Shown one piece after another: positions 6,509 through 13,014 of a stretch of 14,840 bases of DNA. The first letter of the stretch is position 1. The number at the start of each line of letters is the position of its first letter. This DNA is from CAXPZW01 sp964221845 (lineage in GTDB: Bacteria > Bacteroidota > Bacteroidia > Flavobacteriales_D > Sanyastnellaceae): NCBI GenBank assembly GCA_964221845.1, contig CAXPZW010000030.1, forward strand, positions 1-14,840, written 5' to 3'. The notes beneath the pieces are model-generated. The model searched no databases. It saw nothing but the letters and a program-made list of their open reading frames with translations, and was not told where the DNA came from. A program made the position numbers and the translations under genes.

Positions 6509-7231
6509 CTACTCAAACGAGCAAATGATGCCGATGGAGCCCACCAAACTCAACAAGTCTTCGGTATTGATTTCGCCGTCGCCATTGATGTCCGCGATGC
6601 ACGGCCAATCGCAACCATCTGATCCGTACATGCCAAGTACTTCAAGGATGTCGGCGGCATTCACCATGCCGTCCCCGTCGAGGTCACCTTCGCAGGTGAC
6701 ACACACGCAAGAACCGTCGTCTTCGGTGGCAAACGGGTTGTAGTTGATGCAATTCGGGTCCATGCAGTCCAGGATGCCGCAGTTTACCGTGTTGCTTCCG
6801 TGGAAAAGCATCGGTCCCCAAGCGCCCTCACCTTCGTGAATGGTCAGGCCGCCAAATTCGTAGATGTTTACGCCCACTTCGGCAATCTCCCCAGGTGGGC
6901 CAATGATGGTAAGTGCGTAGCAGCCTTCTGGCAGACACAGCACATCTGTGCCGGCGCTGAGTCCGTCGCCAGTGGAGGCGTCATCCAACGACCCGAAGAA
7001 CGACGTGCCGTTTTCGCTGAGGATGGAGTAGAATGCACCTTCCCAGCCGTCGCCAGCGGAGTCGGCCATTTCAATGATGAGGGCCACTTCACCTTCAGCG
7101 CAGTACGCGCAGGTGCCGTTGTCTTCGGTGGCAGAGGAGTCGTAGTTGGTGGCGGCAGGATCGGTGCACCCCGCTTGCCCCCAAGCTGCGCAGGACAACA
7201 GGAGTCCCGCGAGGATGGAAAGGTATCGCAT
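6509..7231 (-). CDS. Secreted protein with GCTDP-type Cys repeats and C-terminal dockerin-like EF-hand pair
   Basis: A 240-residue exported protein. A signal peptide (1-19, ending AAWGQ) is followed by a Cys repeat GCTDPAATNY...TEDNGTC (21-41), then a beta-rich domain (about 45-150) with a DGWEGAFYSI segment of a kind common in secreted Bacteroidota proteins. A second Cys repeat CMDPNCINY...TEDDGSC (156-175) is followed by two EF-hand-type calcium loops, DLDGDGMVNAAD (183-194) and DINGDGEINTED (214-225), ending LLSLVGSIGIIC. The pair resembles dockerin type I, but no cohesin or cellulosome is expected in this group, so it more likely acts as a calcium-stabilised C-terminal module. No T9SS domain is visible. 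The function of the central domain is unknown. Confidence 0.85.
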   Translation of the reverse strand: MRYLSILAGLLLSCAAWGQAGCTDPAATNYDSSATEDNGTCAYCAEGEVALIIEMADSAGDGWEGAFYSILSENGTSFFGSLDDASTGDGLSAGTDVLCLPEGCYALTIIGPPGEIAEVGVNIYEFGGLTIHEGEGAWGPMLFHGSNTVNCGILDCMDPNCINYNPFATEDDGSCVCVTCEGDLDGDGMVNAADILEVLGMYGSDGCDWPCIADINGDGEINTEDLLSLVGSIGIICSFE

Positions 7232-7315
7232 GAAAGTTCGCTGTGGTTAAAGGTCTGGCGTAAAAGGTAGTTAATCTTTCGACATGGCGCAGGGTTAAGA
7301 AAAGCACAGGCCGTG

Positions 7316-7347
7316 TTTGGAACTGTCGGTCAGACTTCCTAGCTTCG
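7316..7347 (+). promoter_or_regulatory. Candidate promoter of the pheA attenuator/operon
   Basis: TTTG (7316-7319) is separated by 20 bases from TAGCTTCG (7340-7347), which agrees with the Bacteroidota -7 consensus TAnnTTTG at five of six fixed bases. Its position directly before the first leader peptide fits a single promoter for the leader region and operon. The leader start codon would then lie only about 6 bases past the -7 element, implying a leaderless or almost leaderless transcript. Confidence 0.5.
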
Positions 7348-7353
7348 AACACA

Positions 7354-7410
7354 GTGAATATAACCACCACCTATACCGCCTTTACCTTTACCTACTTCTT
7401 TGGAAGCTAG
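7354..7410 (+). CDS. First Phe/Tyr-rich leader peptide of the pheA operon
   Basis: An 18-codon frame beginning at GTG 7354 reads VNITTTYTAFTFTYFFGS and stops at TAG 7408-7410. It holds four Phe, two Tyr and six Thr, with the Tyr-Phe-Phe cluster at 7393-7401 just before the stop. This is the layout of a ribosome-sensing leader peptide. Slow decoding for lack of charged tRNA-Phe or tRNA-Tyr would park the ribosome on the cluster and leave the antiterminator segment (7410-7418) free. No in-frame ATG is present, so GTG is the presumed start; this is the weakest part of the call. It shares CTTTACCTACTTCTTT (7386-7401) exactly with the second leader. Confidence 0.7.
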   Translation: MNITTTYTAFTFTYFFGS

Positions 7411-7468
7411 GCCGGCTGTATATGTGAAACTTGAAACAACGCAGCCCGGTCAGTAGATCGGGTTTTTT
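7410..7468 (+). promoter_or_regulatory. Attenuator 1: antiterminator/terminator pair
   Basis: The terminator is CCCGGTC (7445-7451) with GATCGGG (7456-7462), a 7-bp stem with one G-T pair and an AGTA loop, followed by T6 (7463-7468). The alternative antiterminator pairs 7410-7418 (GGCCGGCTG, overlapping the leader stop codon) with 7442-7451 (CAGCCCGGTC) with one bulged C. The two structures share the terminator's 5' arm, so they exclude each other. Confidence 0.75.
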
Positions 7469-7481
7469 GTTGCCCACAGAA

Positions 7482-7547
7482 ATGAAACACACCCTGGCAT
7501 ACACCTTTGGCTTTTGCTTTACCTACTTCTTTTGTGGAGTGGACTGA
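7482..7547 (+). CDS. Second Phe/Tyr-rich leader peptide of the pheA operon
   Basis: A 21-codon frame from ATG 7482 to TGA 7545-7547 begins MKHTLAYTFGFCFTYFF. It has five Phe and two Tyr, with Tyr-Phe-Phe at 7524-7532 shortly before the stop. It resembles in kind the E. coli pheL leader, probably by convergence. The stop codon overlaps the 5' arm of the second antiterminator, as required for attenuation by ribosome position. It lies 13 bases after the T-tract of attenuator 1, so it is translated only if the first terminator is passed. Confidence 0.85.
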   Translation: MKHTLAYTFGFCFTYFFCGVD

Positions 7548-7618
7548 CCGGGGTATGCACTGAGAAACAAACGAATGTAAATGCAACGCCCGGTCCTCAC
7601 AGACCGGGCGTTTTTTTT
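7546..7618 (+). promoter_or_regulatory. Attenuator 2: antiterminator/terminator pair ahead of pheA
   Basis: The terminator is a perfect 10-bp stem, ACGCCCGGTC (7586-7595) with GACCGGGCGT (7602-7611), with a CTCACA loop and T8 (7611-7618). The antiterminator pairs GACCGGG (7546-7552) with CCCGGTC (7589-7595) and TGCA (7556-7559) with TGCA (7582-7585), 11 bp around a 3x3 internal loop. Both use the same CCCGGTC. The T-tract ends 7 bases before the pheA ATG, so a terminated transcript carries no coding sequence of the operon. Confidence 0.9.
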
Positions 7619-7625
7619 GTTGTCT

Positions 7626-8465
7626 ATGCAAACTGTAGCCATTCAAGGCGTGGCTGGCGCCTTCCACCACGAGGCGGCCCAGGCCTTCTTTTCCGAACCC
7701 ATTGCCGTGGACCCGCACGACACCTTTGTCAGCCTGGTGCAGGCGGTAGGTGAGGGGCGTGTCTCGTGCGGTGCCATTGCCATCGAAAACACCGTGGCGG
7801 GTTCCATCCACCAGAATTACGACCTGCTGCACCAAGCCCCGGTGCGCATTGTGGGCGAGCACGTGCTGCCCATTGCCCAGCATTTGGGCGCCCTGCCCGG
7901 CACGCGGCCTGAAGAATTGACCGAGGTGCGTTCGCATTACATGGCACTTGCCCAGTGCCGCGCCTTTTTGGACCGCTTCCCGCAGGTACGCCGGGTGGAA
8001 GCGGTGGACACGGCCCTCAGTGTCAAAGAGGTGGCCGAAGGCCAATTGCAAGGAGTCGGCGCCATTGGCAGCGCTACAGCCATGGCCTTGTACGGACTCG
8101 AGGTCATCGCCCCCAACATCGAGACCCACAAGCACAACTTTACCCGCTTTTTCATCATCCGCCCCGAGGACGAGGCATCGGTTGCAGGCGCCAACAAAGT
8201 GAGCCTGCGCCTGACACTGAACCACCGTGTGGGCAGCTTGGCCGGTGCCTTGGCTGCGCTGGAGGCCATCTCCGGAAACCTCACCAAGCTGGAGTCCATG
8301 GTCATTCCCGGGCGCCCTTGGGAATACGCCTTCTACCTGGACATCGAGTTCGACGGGCCCATTCCGCAGGACACCTTCAATACCTGGCTGCAGGAGCACT
8401 GCGGCGACCATCACATTCTTGGAACCTACATCACCCAACGCCATGCGACCCTCTCAAAGAACTGA
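7626..8465 (+). CDS. pheA: Prephenate dehydratase with C-terminal ACT domain
   Basis: A 279-residue enzyme that converts prephenate to phenylpyruvate in phenylalanine synthesis; cytoplasmic. The catalytic part (1-180) carries AIENTVAGSIHQNYDLL (52-68) and the essential TRF motif (T173, R174, F175). An ACT regulatory domain (about 192-275) shows GSLAGAL (203-209) and NLTKLES (218-224) followed by RPWEYAFYLD, the phenylalanine-binding region. Two positions differ from the textbook motifs: SHPQA reads SHYMA (103-107) and ESRP reads ESMV (223-226), so feedback sensitivity may differ. I chose ATG 7626, the first after the attenuator. The in-frame ATG at 7581 lies in the terminator leader and is rejected. 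Unlike E. coli PheA it has no chorismate mutase domain; that activity is supplied by the third gene of the operon. The 3' end overlaps the aminotransferase start by 23 bases, suggesting translational coupling. Confidence 0.95.
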   Translation: MQTVAIQGVAGAFHHEAAQAFFSEPIAVDPHDTFVSLVQAVGEGRVSCGAIAIENTVAGSIHQNYDLLHQAPVRIVGEHVLPIAQHLGALPGTRPEELTEVRSHYMALAQCRAFLDRFPQVRRVEAVDTALSVKEVAEGQLQGVGAIGSATAMALYGLEVIAPNIETHKHNFTRFFIIRPEDEASVAGANKVSLRLTLNHRVGSLAGALAALEAISGNLTKLESMVIPGRPWEYAFYLDIEFDGPIPQDTFNTWLQEHCGDHHILGTYITQRHATLSKN

Positions 8466-9615
8466 AGGCAGCAAGCCGTACTACTTCGCCACCAAGCTGG
8501 CTGAGATCCGGGCCATGGAGGCCGCCGGTCAACCTGTGATCAACTTGGGCATTGGCAGCCCCGACATGGCACCCCCAGTGGAGGCGTTGCACGCGCTGAT
8601 CCAAGACGTGCAACGCCCCGGTGCATTCATGTACCAATCCTACCGTGGCCTTCCGGAATTGCGCGAGGCCGTGCGCCTCTGGTACGCCGAAGACTACCGC
8701 GTTACGATACTTGAACAGGCCGAGCCGCTGCTTACCCATGGCAGCAAGGAAGCGCTTCACTTTGTGCTGTTGGCCTACCTCAACCCGGGAGAAGAAGTCT
8801 TGGTGCCCAATCCGGGTTATCCGGCGTACCCTTCCGCAGCCAAACTGGCTGGAGGCCGCGCCGTGCCCTACGACCTGGATGCAGCGCACGGCTGGCTACC
8901 CCAAGTGGAGGTGCTCAACGCCGCGGCCACTGAACACACCCGCGTGCTGATGTTGAACTACCCGCACATGCCCACCGGAGCGGCCCCTGACGTGCAGGCG
9001 CTGGAAAAGGTACTGGCCTGGGCAGCTGCACACGAAGTGCTTGTGGTCCATGACAATCCCTACAGCCACACGCTCAGCGAAGCGCCGTTCAGCTTGTTCC
9101 AATGCAAGGGCAGCTGGGAGGGAGGCATAGAGCTCAATTCCTTGAGCAAATCCGCTTCCATGGCCGGTGGCCGATTGGGCTTGGTGCTGGGCAGTGCGGA
9201 ATTGCTGGCGCCGGTGTTTGCCGTGCAGAGCTCGTTTTCCAGCGGCACCTTTCGCCCGTTGCAACACGCAGCCATTGCCGCCCTGCAGCACGCCCGGGAG
9301 TACCGCCAGTCTACCAATGCTGTTTACCGCGAACGCAAGGCCGCGGTGCACGCTATGTTTGACCACTTGGGGTGTACCTACGACCCTGAAGCCCAAGGGC
9401 TGTTTGTGTGGGCAGAAGTTCCCCCGTGCTGCGCCCAGGCCGAAGCACTGTCCGAAGCGCTACTCCAGCAAGCCCATGTATTCATGCCTCCTGGGCACAT
9501 TTTCGGGAGCAGGGGGGCGCGCTATTTGCGTGCCTCGCTGTGCCAACCCACCCGCGTGATTCAAGACGCACTCACATCCATTCAAACCAACCTGACACAA
9601 TCTTCCATTCGATGA
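8443..9615 (+). CDS. PLP-dependent class I/II aminotransferase, probably aromatic
   Basis: A 390-residue fold-type I aminotransferase. Its place between prephenate dehydratase and DAHP synthase/chorismate mutase suggests it converts phenylpyruvate (and perhaps hydroxyphenylpyruvate) to Phe and Tyr; the substrate is inferred. Visible elements are INLGIGSPD near the N-terminus (33-41), LVPNPGYPAYP (120-130), N172 in NYPHMPTG, D204 and Y207 in VVHDNPYSHT, the PLP lysine K236 in SLSKSASMAGGRLG (233-246), and substrate-binding R363 in YLRASL. NYPHMPTG departs from the usual NPNNPTG-type loop. The start ATG 8443 gives the 23-base overlap with pheA and the right family length; the frame is open further upstream only as a shadow of pheA. 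The stop overlaps the next start as ATGA. Confidence 0.92.
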   Translation: MRPSQRTEGSKPYYFATKLAEIRAMEAAGQPVINLGIGSPDMAPPVEALHALIQDVQRPGAFMYQSYRGLPELREAVRLWYAEDYRVTILEQAEPLLTHGSKEALHFVLLAYLNPGEEVLVPNPGYPAYPSAAKLAGGRAVPYDLDAAHGWLPQVEVLNAAATEHTRVLMLNYPHMPTGAAPDVQALEKVLAWAAAHEVLVVHDNPYSHTLSEAPFSLFQCKGSWEGGIELNSLSKSASMAGGRLGLVLGSAELLAPVFAVQSSFSSGTFRPLQHAAIAALQHAREYRQSTNAVYRERKAAVHAMFDHLGCTYDPEAQGLFVWAEVPPCCAQAEALSEALLQQAHVFMPPGHIFGSRGARYLRASLCQPTRVIQDALTSIQTNLTQSSIR

Positions 9616-10664
9616 CCACTACAATCCCGACCACCACCAAAACACTCATTGCCGGCCCGTGTAGCGCCGAAACCCGCGAGCAAGTCCTCGCCGTAGCCGA
9701 AGGCCTTCAAGGCGGCCACGTGGACTACTTCCGTGCTGGCATTTGGAAACCACGCACCCGCCCCGGAAGCTTCGAAGGCGTGGGCACCGAAGGCCTCGAT
9801 TGGCTACGCGAGGTCAAACAGACCTGCGGCTTCAAGGTGTGCACCGAGGTGGCCAACGTCAAGCACGTGTACGAAGCGCTCAAATCCGGCATCGACATGG
9901 TGTGGATCGGTGCGCGTACCAGCGCCAACCCGTTTGCCGTACAGGAGATTGCCGAAGCGCTCCAAGGCGTGGACATCCCGGTGATGATCAAAAATCCAGT
10001 CAATGCAGATCTGAACCTTTGGCGAGGTGCCATTGAGCGGATTGCTCGTGCGGGCATCACTGAGATTGCTGGGATCCACCGCGGGTTCTCTCGCTTTGGA
10101 GCGTTCACATACCGCAATGAGCCCAAGTGGCAGATCCCCATCGGGTTGAAGCAGTCCCATCCGGAAATCCCCATCATTTGCGACCCCAGCCATATTGGAG
10201 GCAAACGCGCGCTTGTACAGCCCATCAGCCAAAAGGCCATGGACCTGGATTTCGACGGACTCATGATTGAGACCCACACCAAGCCTGACGAGGCTTGGAG
10301 CGATGCCAGTCAGCAAGTCACCCCCGAGGACTACCACCAATTGGTGGCCGGGTTGAAGCTGCCCACGGTGTCACCCAAACAAGATTCACAAGAAAGCTTG
10401 GCCGCGCTGCGCGGAGAGATCGACGATTTCGATAACCAAATTCTGGATATTCTGCGCAACCGCATGGAGGTGGTGCAGCGCATTGCTGAGTTCAAAAAGC
10501 AGCACAACATGACGATCCTACAAAAGGCGCGTTGGTCGGCCATTGAGAAGCGAAACGCCCAGCTTGCTGATGAGTTTGCATTGGAAGAGAAGTTTGTGAA
10601 TCAGTTGTTCAAGGCCATCCACCAAGGCTCCATCGACCGCCAAGAGCGTGTGATGCGTGAGTAG
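9612..10664 (+). CDS. Bifunctional DAHP synthase / chorismate mutase (type II)
   Basis: A 350-residue fusion that catalyses the first step of the shikimate pathway (phosphoenolpyruvate plus erythrose 4-phosphate to DAHP) and the chorismate-to-prephenate step. Residues 1-255 are a type I-beta DAHP synthase without an N-terminal regulatory domain. The motifs are IAGPCSAET (13-21), RAGIWKPRTRPGSFEG (41-56), IGARTSANPF (99-108), KNPVNADLNLW (127-137) and CDPSHIGGKR (190-199). The expected metal ligands are C17, H193, E220 and D231. Residues about 260-345 are an AroQ-type all-helical chorismate mutase (LRGEIDDFDNQILDILRNRM). C-terminal fusions of this kind are typical of Bacteroidota; the Porphyromonas gingivalis enzyme is inhibited by prephenate through its mutase domain, and the same control is plausible here. 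The ATG overlaps the previous stop by four bases. Confidence 0.95.
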   Translation: MTTTIPTTTKTLIAGPCSAETREQVLAVAEGLQGGHVDYFRAGIWKPRTRPGSFEGVGTEGLDWLREVKQTCGFKVCTEVANVKHVYEALKSGIDMVWIGARTSANPFAVQEIAEALQGVDIPVMIKNPVNADLNLWRGAIERIARAGITEIAGIHRGFSRFGAFTYRNEPKWQIPIGLKQSHPEIPIICDPSHIGGKRALVQPISQKAMDLDFDGLMIETHTKPDEAWSDASQQVTPEDYHQLVAGLKLPTVSPKQDSQESLAALRGEIDDFDNQILDILRNRMEVVQRIAEFKKQHNMTILQKARWSAIEKRNAQLADEFALEEKFVNQLFKAIHQGSIDRQERVMRE

Positions 10665-10743
10665 GTGCGCCCCAGTGGTTTGCGGTCGCTGCTCGGCGCT
10701 TTAGGAACAGCGAGCCCTTGGACCTTTTGGCTCAAATGAGAAG

Positions 10744-10786
10744 CGCACCCGTCCTCTTTGTTTTGGTGGGGATTGGGTGCGTTTTT
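10744..10786 (+). terminator. Rho-independent terminator of the aromatic operon
   Basis: CGCACCC (10744-10750) pairs with GGGTGCG (10775-10781), with a long loop that can pair further inside, followed by T5 (10782-10786). It lies about 80 bases after the operon's last stop codon and just before the convergent gene end at 10805. Confidence 0.7.
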
Positions 10787-10804
10787 GTTTGGGGAACGTT
10801 GGAC

Positions 10805-11266
10805 TTACTTACCTGTCTCGCGCTTCTGCAGTGCACGCAAAAAATTGCGAAGGAATTGGTCCAGCATGGGGCGGTAATGGCGGTGCCCGGGTTTGCGAAA
10901 GAATGCACTCAATTCATGCGGGCTCATGGGCATGTTGACCGATTTGAGCATCGCCAGAATGGCATCGCTGTTGAGGCTGTAGGCAATCTTGAGTTTTTGC
11001 AGAATCAGGTTGTTGGTCAGCAGTTGCTCAGGAACGGGCAGGGGACCTTCGCGTTTGCCGCGCTTTTCGATGATGAGCCCATTGAGAAACGATGCCAATT
11101 CGGAGTCGGCCAACACCACAAAGTCGTCGTCCTCCTCTTTTTTCAACCAGGATTGGATCTGCGTGGTGGTTACCGACACTTCGGTGTGTTTGAACAGGGC
11201 AACCATGTCTTGATCGCTGTAATTGCCTATAAACCTAACGCGGCGGAGGACATCGTTGGTGGTCAT
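10805..11266 (-). CDS. yehS: DUF1456 (YehS) family protein
   Basis: A 153-residue cytoplasmic protein with two copies of the DUF1456 helical repeat. Copy one (about 1-70) begins MTTNDVLRRVRFIGNYSD and contains QSWLKKEEDDDFV and ASFLNGLIIEKRGKREG (59-74), the strongest family signature. Copy two (about 83-146) begins LTNNLILQKLKIAYSL and ends MLDQFLRNFLRAL. Length matches E. coli YehS, whose biochemical function is unknown. It is convergent with the aromatic operon and has no visible operon partner; the gene to the right on the same strand ends about 80 bases away. Confidence 0.9.
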   Translation of the reverse strand: MTTNDVLRRVRFIGNYSDQDMVALFKHTEVSVTTTQIQSWLKKEEDDDFVVLADSELASFLNGLIIEKRGKREGPLPVPEQLLTNNLILQKLKIAYSLNSDAILAMLKSVNMPMSPHELSAFFRKPGHRHYRPMLDQFLRNFLRALQKRETGK

Positions 11267-11348
11267 GCCAAAGGAATCTCAGGTGAAACTGGCCACGAAG
11301 GTAAGCGTCATGCTTGCAGCATGCACGCGATGTGCAAAGCGCTTGTTG

Positions 11349-12437
11349 TTACAACAGTCCTAAAATGATCAAGATGTCTCCGATGCCCACGACCCCGTCG
11401 CCGTCCAGGTCCAGGTCGTCGCACGAGTTGCACCCCAGATTGCCCAGCAGATCAAGGAGGTCGTCGGTGTCAATCACCCCGTCTGCGTCGAAGTCTCCGA
11501 AGTAGGTGCACGTACCGTCATCCAGGGTGGCAGCAGGAGAGTAATTCTCTGCATCGGGATCTGTGCAGCCCAATTCGGCCAGGTTGTCGGTGGAGAAAGT
11601 GAGCCCCAGTTTGCGTTCGTAGGAGATCACATCGTTGTTTTCCACATGGACAGCTTCCACATTGATGATTCCTTCGAAGGTAGCGTCAGCAGGCAAGGTA
11701 AATTGCCCTACGCAGCGAAGGTTGCTGTATTCGGGGTGCTGCCATGTGTAGCCTAGCGCGATATTGCCACCGCCCGTAGGTGAATCAAACACGATATCCG
11801 TAGCTTGATTGAACCAGTCTTCGGTATAACCTATGAGCGATTCATAGGGGAGGTTGCTCACATCCTGTTCGTTTTCTGGTGTGTAGCCAAGACTCCACCA
11901 GGAGTCGTAGGCCAAGGATGGGTCGATGTCAAAAAACACGGTGTTGATGTCCTTGGCGTTATGCGCACCAAAGACACTGTTCCACAGCGGCGCAGTGCTG
12001 GAGAGCAGCAGAGGGCTTTCGTCGATGCCAAAGACACCTGTGATGCGGTCAGAATTGTCTGTCACTTCCAGGTAGAGGCGGTAGGTCACAAATCCTTCGG
12101 GGACTGTATCTATGCCCGTCACGGCAGCGTCATGCACGTGATGAACGGCCAACGACAGTCCCAGGATGCGGTCATCGGTTTCTGGGATCTCAGTGTTTGG
12201 GCAGTCTTGTCCTACGTGGCGCCCCCAATCAAGCACATCCAATATGTCTACTAGGCCGTTGTTGTTAAAATCTACTGCACTACCAACTGCTAGGGTGTCT
12301 AGCCCAAGGTCAGCTAAGACAGCAAGCGATTCCCCGCCACCCATGGTAACCTGGCCGTCGCCATTGAGGTCGTAGGGGCATTGGGCAGAGCAGTGGAAGC
12401 CCATCCACACCAAAAGGACTGTGAGGAGCATGCGCAT
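11349..12437 (-). CDS. Secreted protein with dockerin-like EF-hand pairs at both ends
   Basis: A 362-residue exported protein from ATG 12437. A signal peptide (1-19, MRMLLTVLLVWMGFHCSAQ) is followed at once by a dockerin-like pair, DLNGDGQVTMGG (23-34) and DFNNNGLVDILD (56-67). A central beta-rich domain (about 90-285) includes TYRLYLEVTDNSDRITGVFG and AYDSWWSLGY, patterns frequent in secreted proteins of marine Bacteroidota but without a known function. A Cys repeat GCTDPDAENY...LDDGTC (290-310) then leads into a second pair, DFDADGVIDTDD (315-326) and DLDGDGVVGIGD (343-354), ending in ILIILGLL. There is no T9SS motif. It is related in design to the 240-residue protein at 6509-7231. The upstream extension of the frame precedes the signal peptide and is rejected. 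Confidence 0.85.
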   Translation of the reverse strand: MRMLLTVLLVWMGFHCSAQCPYDLNGDGQVTMGGGESLAVLADLGLDTLAVGSAVDFNNNGLVDILDVLDWGRHVGQDCPNTEIPETDDRILGLSLAVHHVHDAAVTGIDTVPEGFVTYRLYLEVTDNSDRITGVFGIDESPLLLSSTAPLWNSVFGAHNAKDINTVFFDIDPSLAYDSWWSLGYTPENEQDVSNLPYESLIGYTEDWFNQATDIVFDSPTGGGNIALGYTWQHPEYSNLRCVGQFTLPADATFEGIINVEAVHVENNDVISYERKLGLTFSTDNLAELGCTDPDAENYSPAATLDDGTCTYFGDFDADGVIDTDDLLDLLGNLGCNSCDDLDLDGDGVVGIGDILIILGLL

Positions 12438-13014
12438 GGTGCCAAGATACGGCCTCATAACTTTTTGAACAACGTGTGCGGCATGGTGATCAGCCAAGGC
12501 AGAAGCAGGCTTCGTGGGCGCGATCAGCGCTAAGTCGTGGGATAGTGGCATGAGAGTTCTGTTTTTATCACACACGTCTCCGGTTCCAAAAACCTTGGGT
12601 GGGGGCGCCAATTTTTTTGGAAGGAGGGCGCTCGGTTGTGCTCAAGCGCCCACCGCAACAGGGCAAGTGTCTTGGTTTCAGACAAGCAGATTCGTCGCAG
12701 AACAGTGCAGGGTTACTCTGGCTAAATCGCTGGGGATTTCGCTACGAGTGCATTCAGTATTCACTGAAACTGACGTTGGCGCAGGAGACGTTGGAGGGGT
12801 GTGGGAGGGTGAAGCGAGGTGGGAAGAAGGGTTAGAGAACTGCCTTTGCCCCATGTCTACTTGGTGTAGGAGGGTGACTTATGCAATACAGCCAACTTTT
12901 TCAACTTAGAAAAAGGTCATTCTCTGTCAGTACCGAAATGTTGAGCCCCAAAAACCAAACACCAACCAAACTGGCTTTTAACCTCAAGCCCCCTCCTTAT
13001 TACCGAACTTCTAG
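12438..13014. other. 577-base region with no convincing gene
   Basis: Apart from the candidate promoter at its left end, no real gene was found. Overlapping plus-strand frames at 12514-12909 and 12599-12835 have unusual composition (many Gly, Trp, Cys and Arg) and no family resemblance or plausible start. Two clear inverted repeats occur: GGGCGCT (12626-12632) with AGCGCCC (12645-12651), and TTCAGT (12753-12758) with ACTGAA (12763-12768). From about 12880 the sequence becomes AT-richer, continuing into the next gene. It could be a decayed gene or insertion remnant; I cannot show which. Confidence 0.4.
12442..12472 (-). promoter_or_regulatory. Candidate promoter of the double-dockerin protein gene
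   Basis: On the minus strand, TTG (12472-12470) is separated by 20 bases from TATCTTGG (12449-12442), a five-of-six match to the -7 consensus TAnnTTTG. Only four bases separate it from the ATG, so the transcript would start at or next to the start codon. Confidence 0.4.

Noticed and set aside
7581..7625. Upstream in-frame ATG for prephenate dehydratase
   Set aside because: It lies at the attenuator terminator stem; the family N-terminus begins at ATG 7626.
8227..8442. Upstream extension of the aminotransferase
   Set aside because: It is a shadow of the pheA coding region; ATG 8443 gives the normal family length and an overlap typical of coupled genes.
7407..8444. 345-codon minus-strand frame
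   Set aside because: It is antisense to the attenuators and pheA, with no family resemblance.
9408..9611. Upstream extension of the DAHP synthase
   Set aside because: It overlaps the aminotransferase in another frame; ATG 9612 forms an ATGA junction and fits the family start.
12514..12909. Two overlapping plus-strand frames as a possible transposase or hypothetical gene
   Set aside because: There is no recognisable motif, the composition is skewed, and there are no flanking element ends or target duplications that I could identify.
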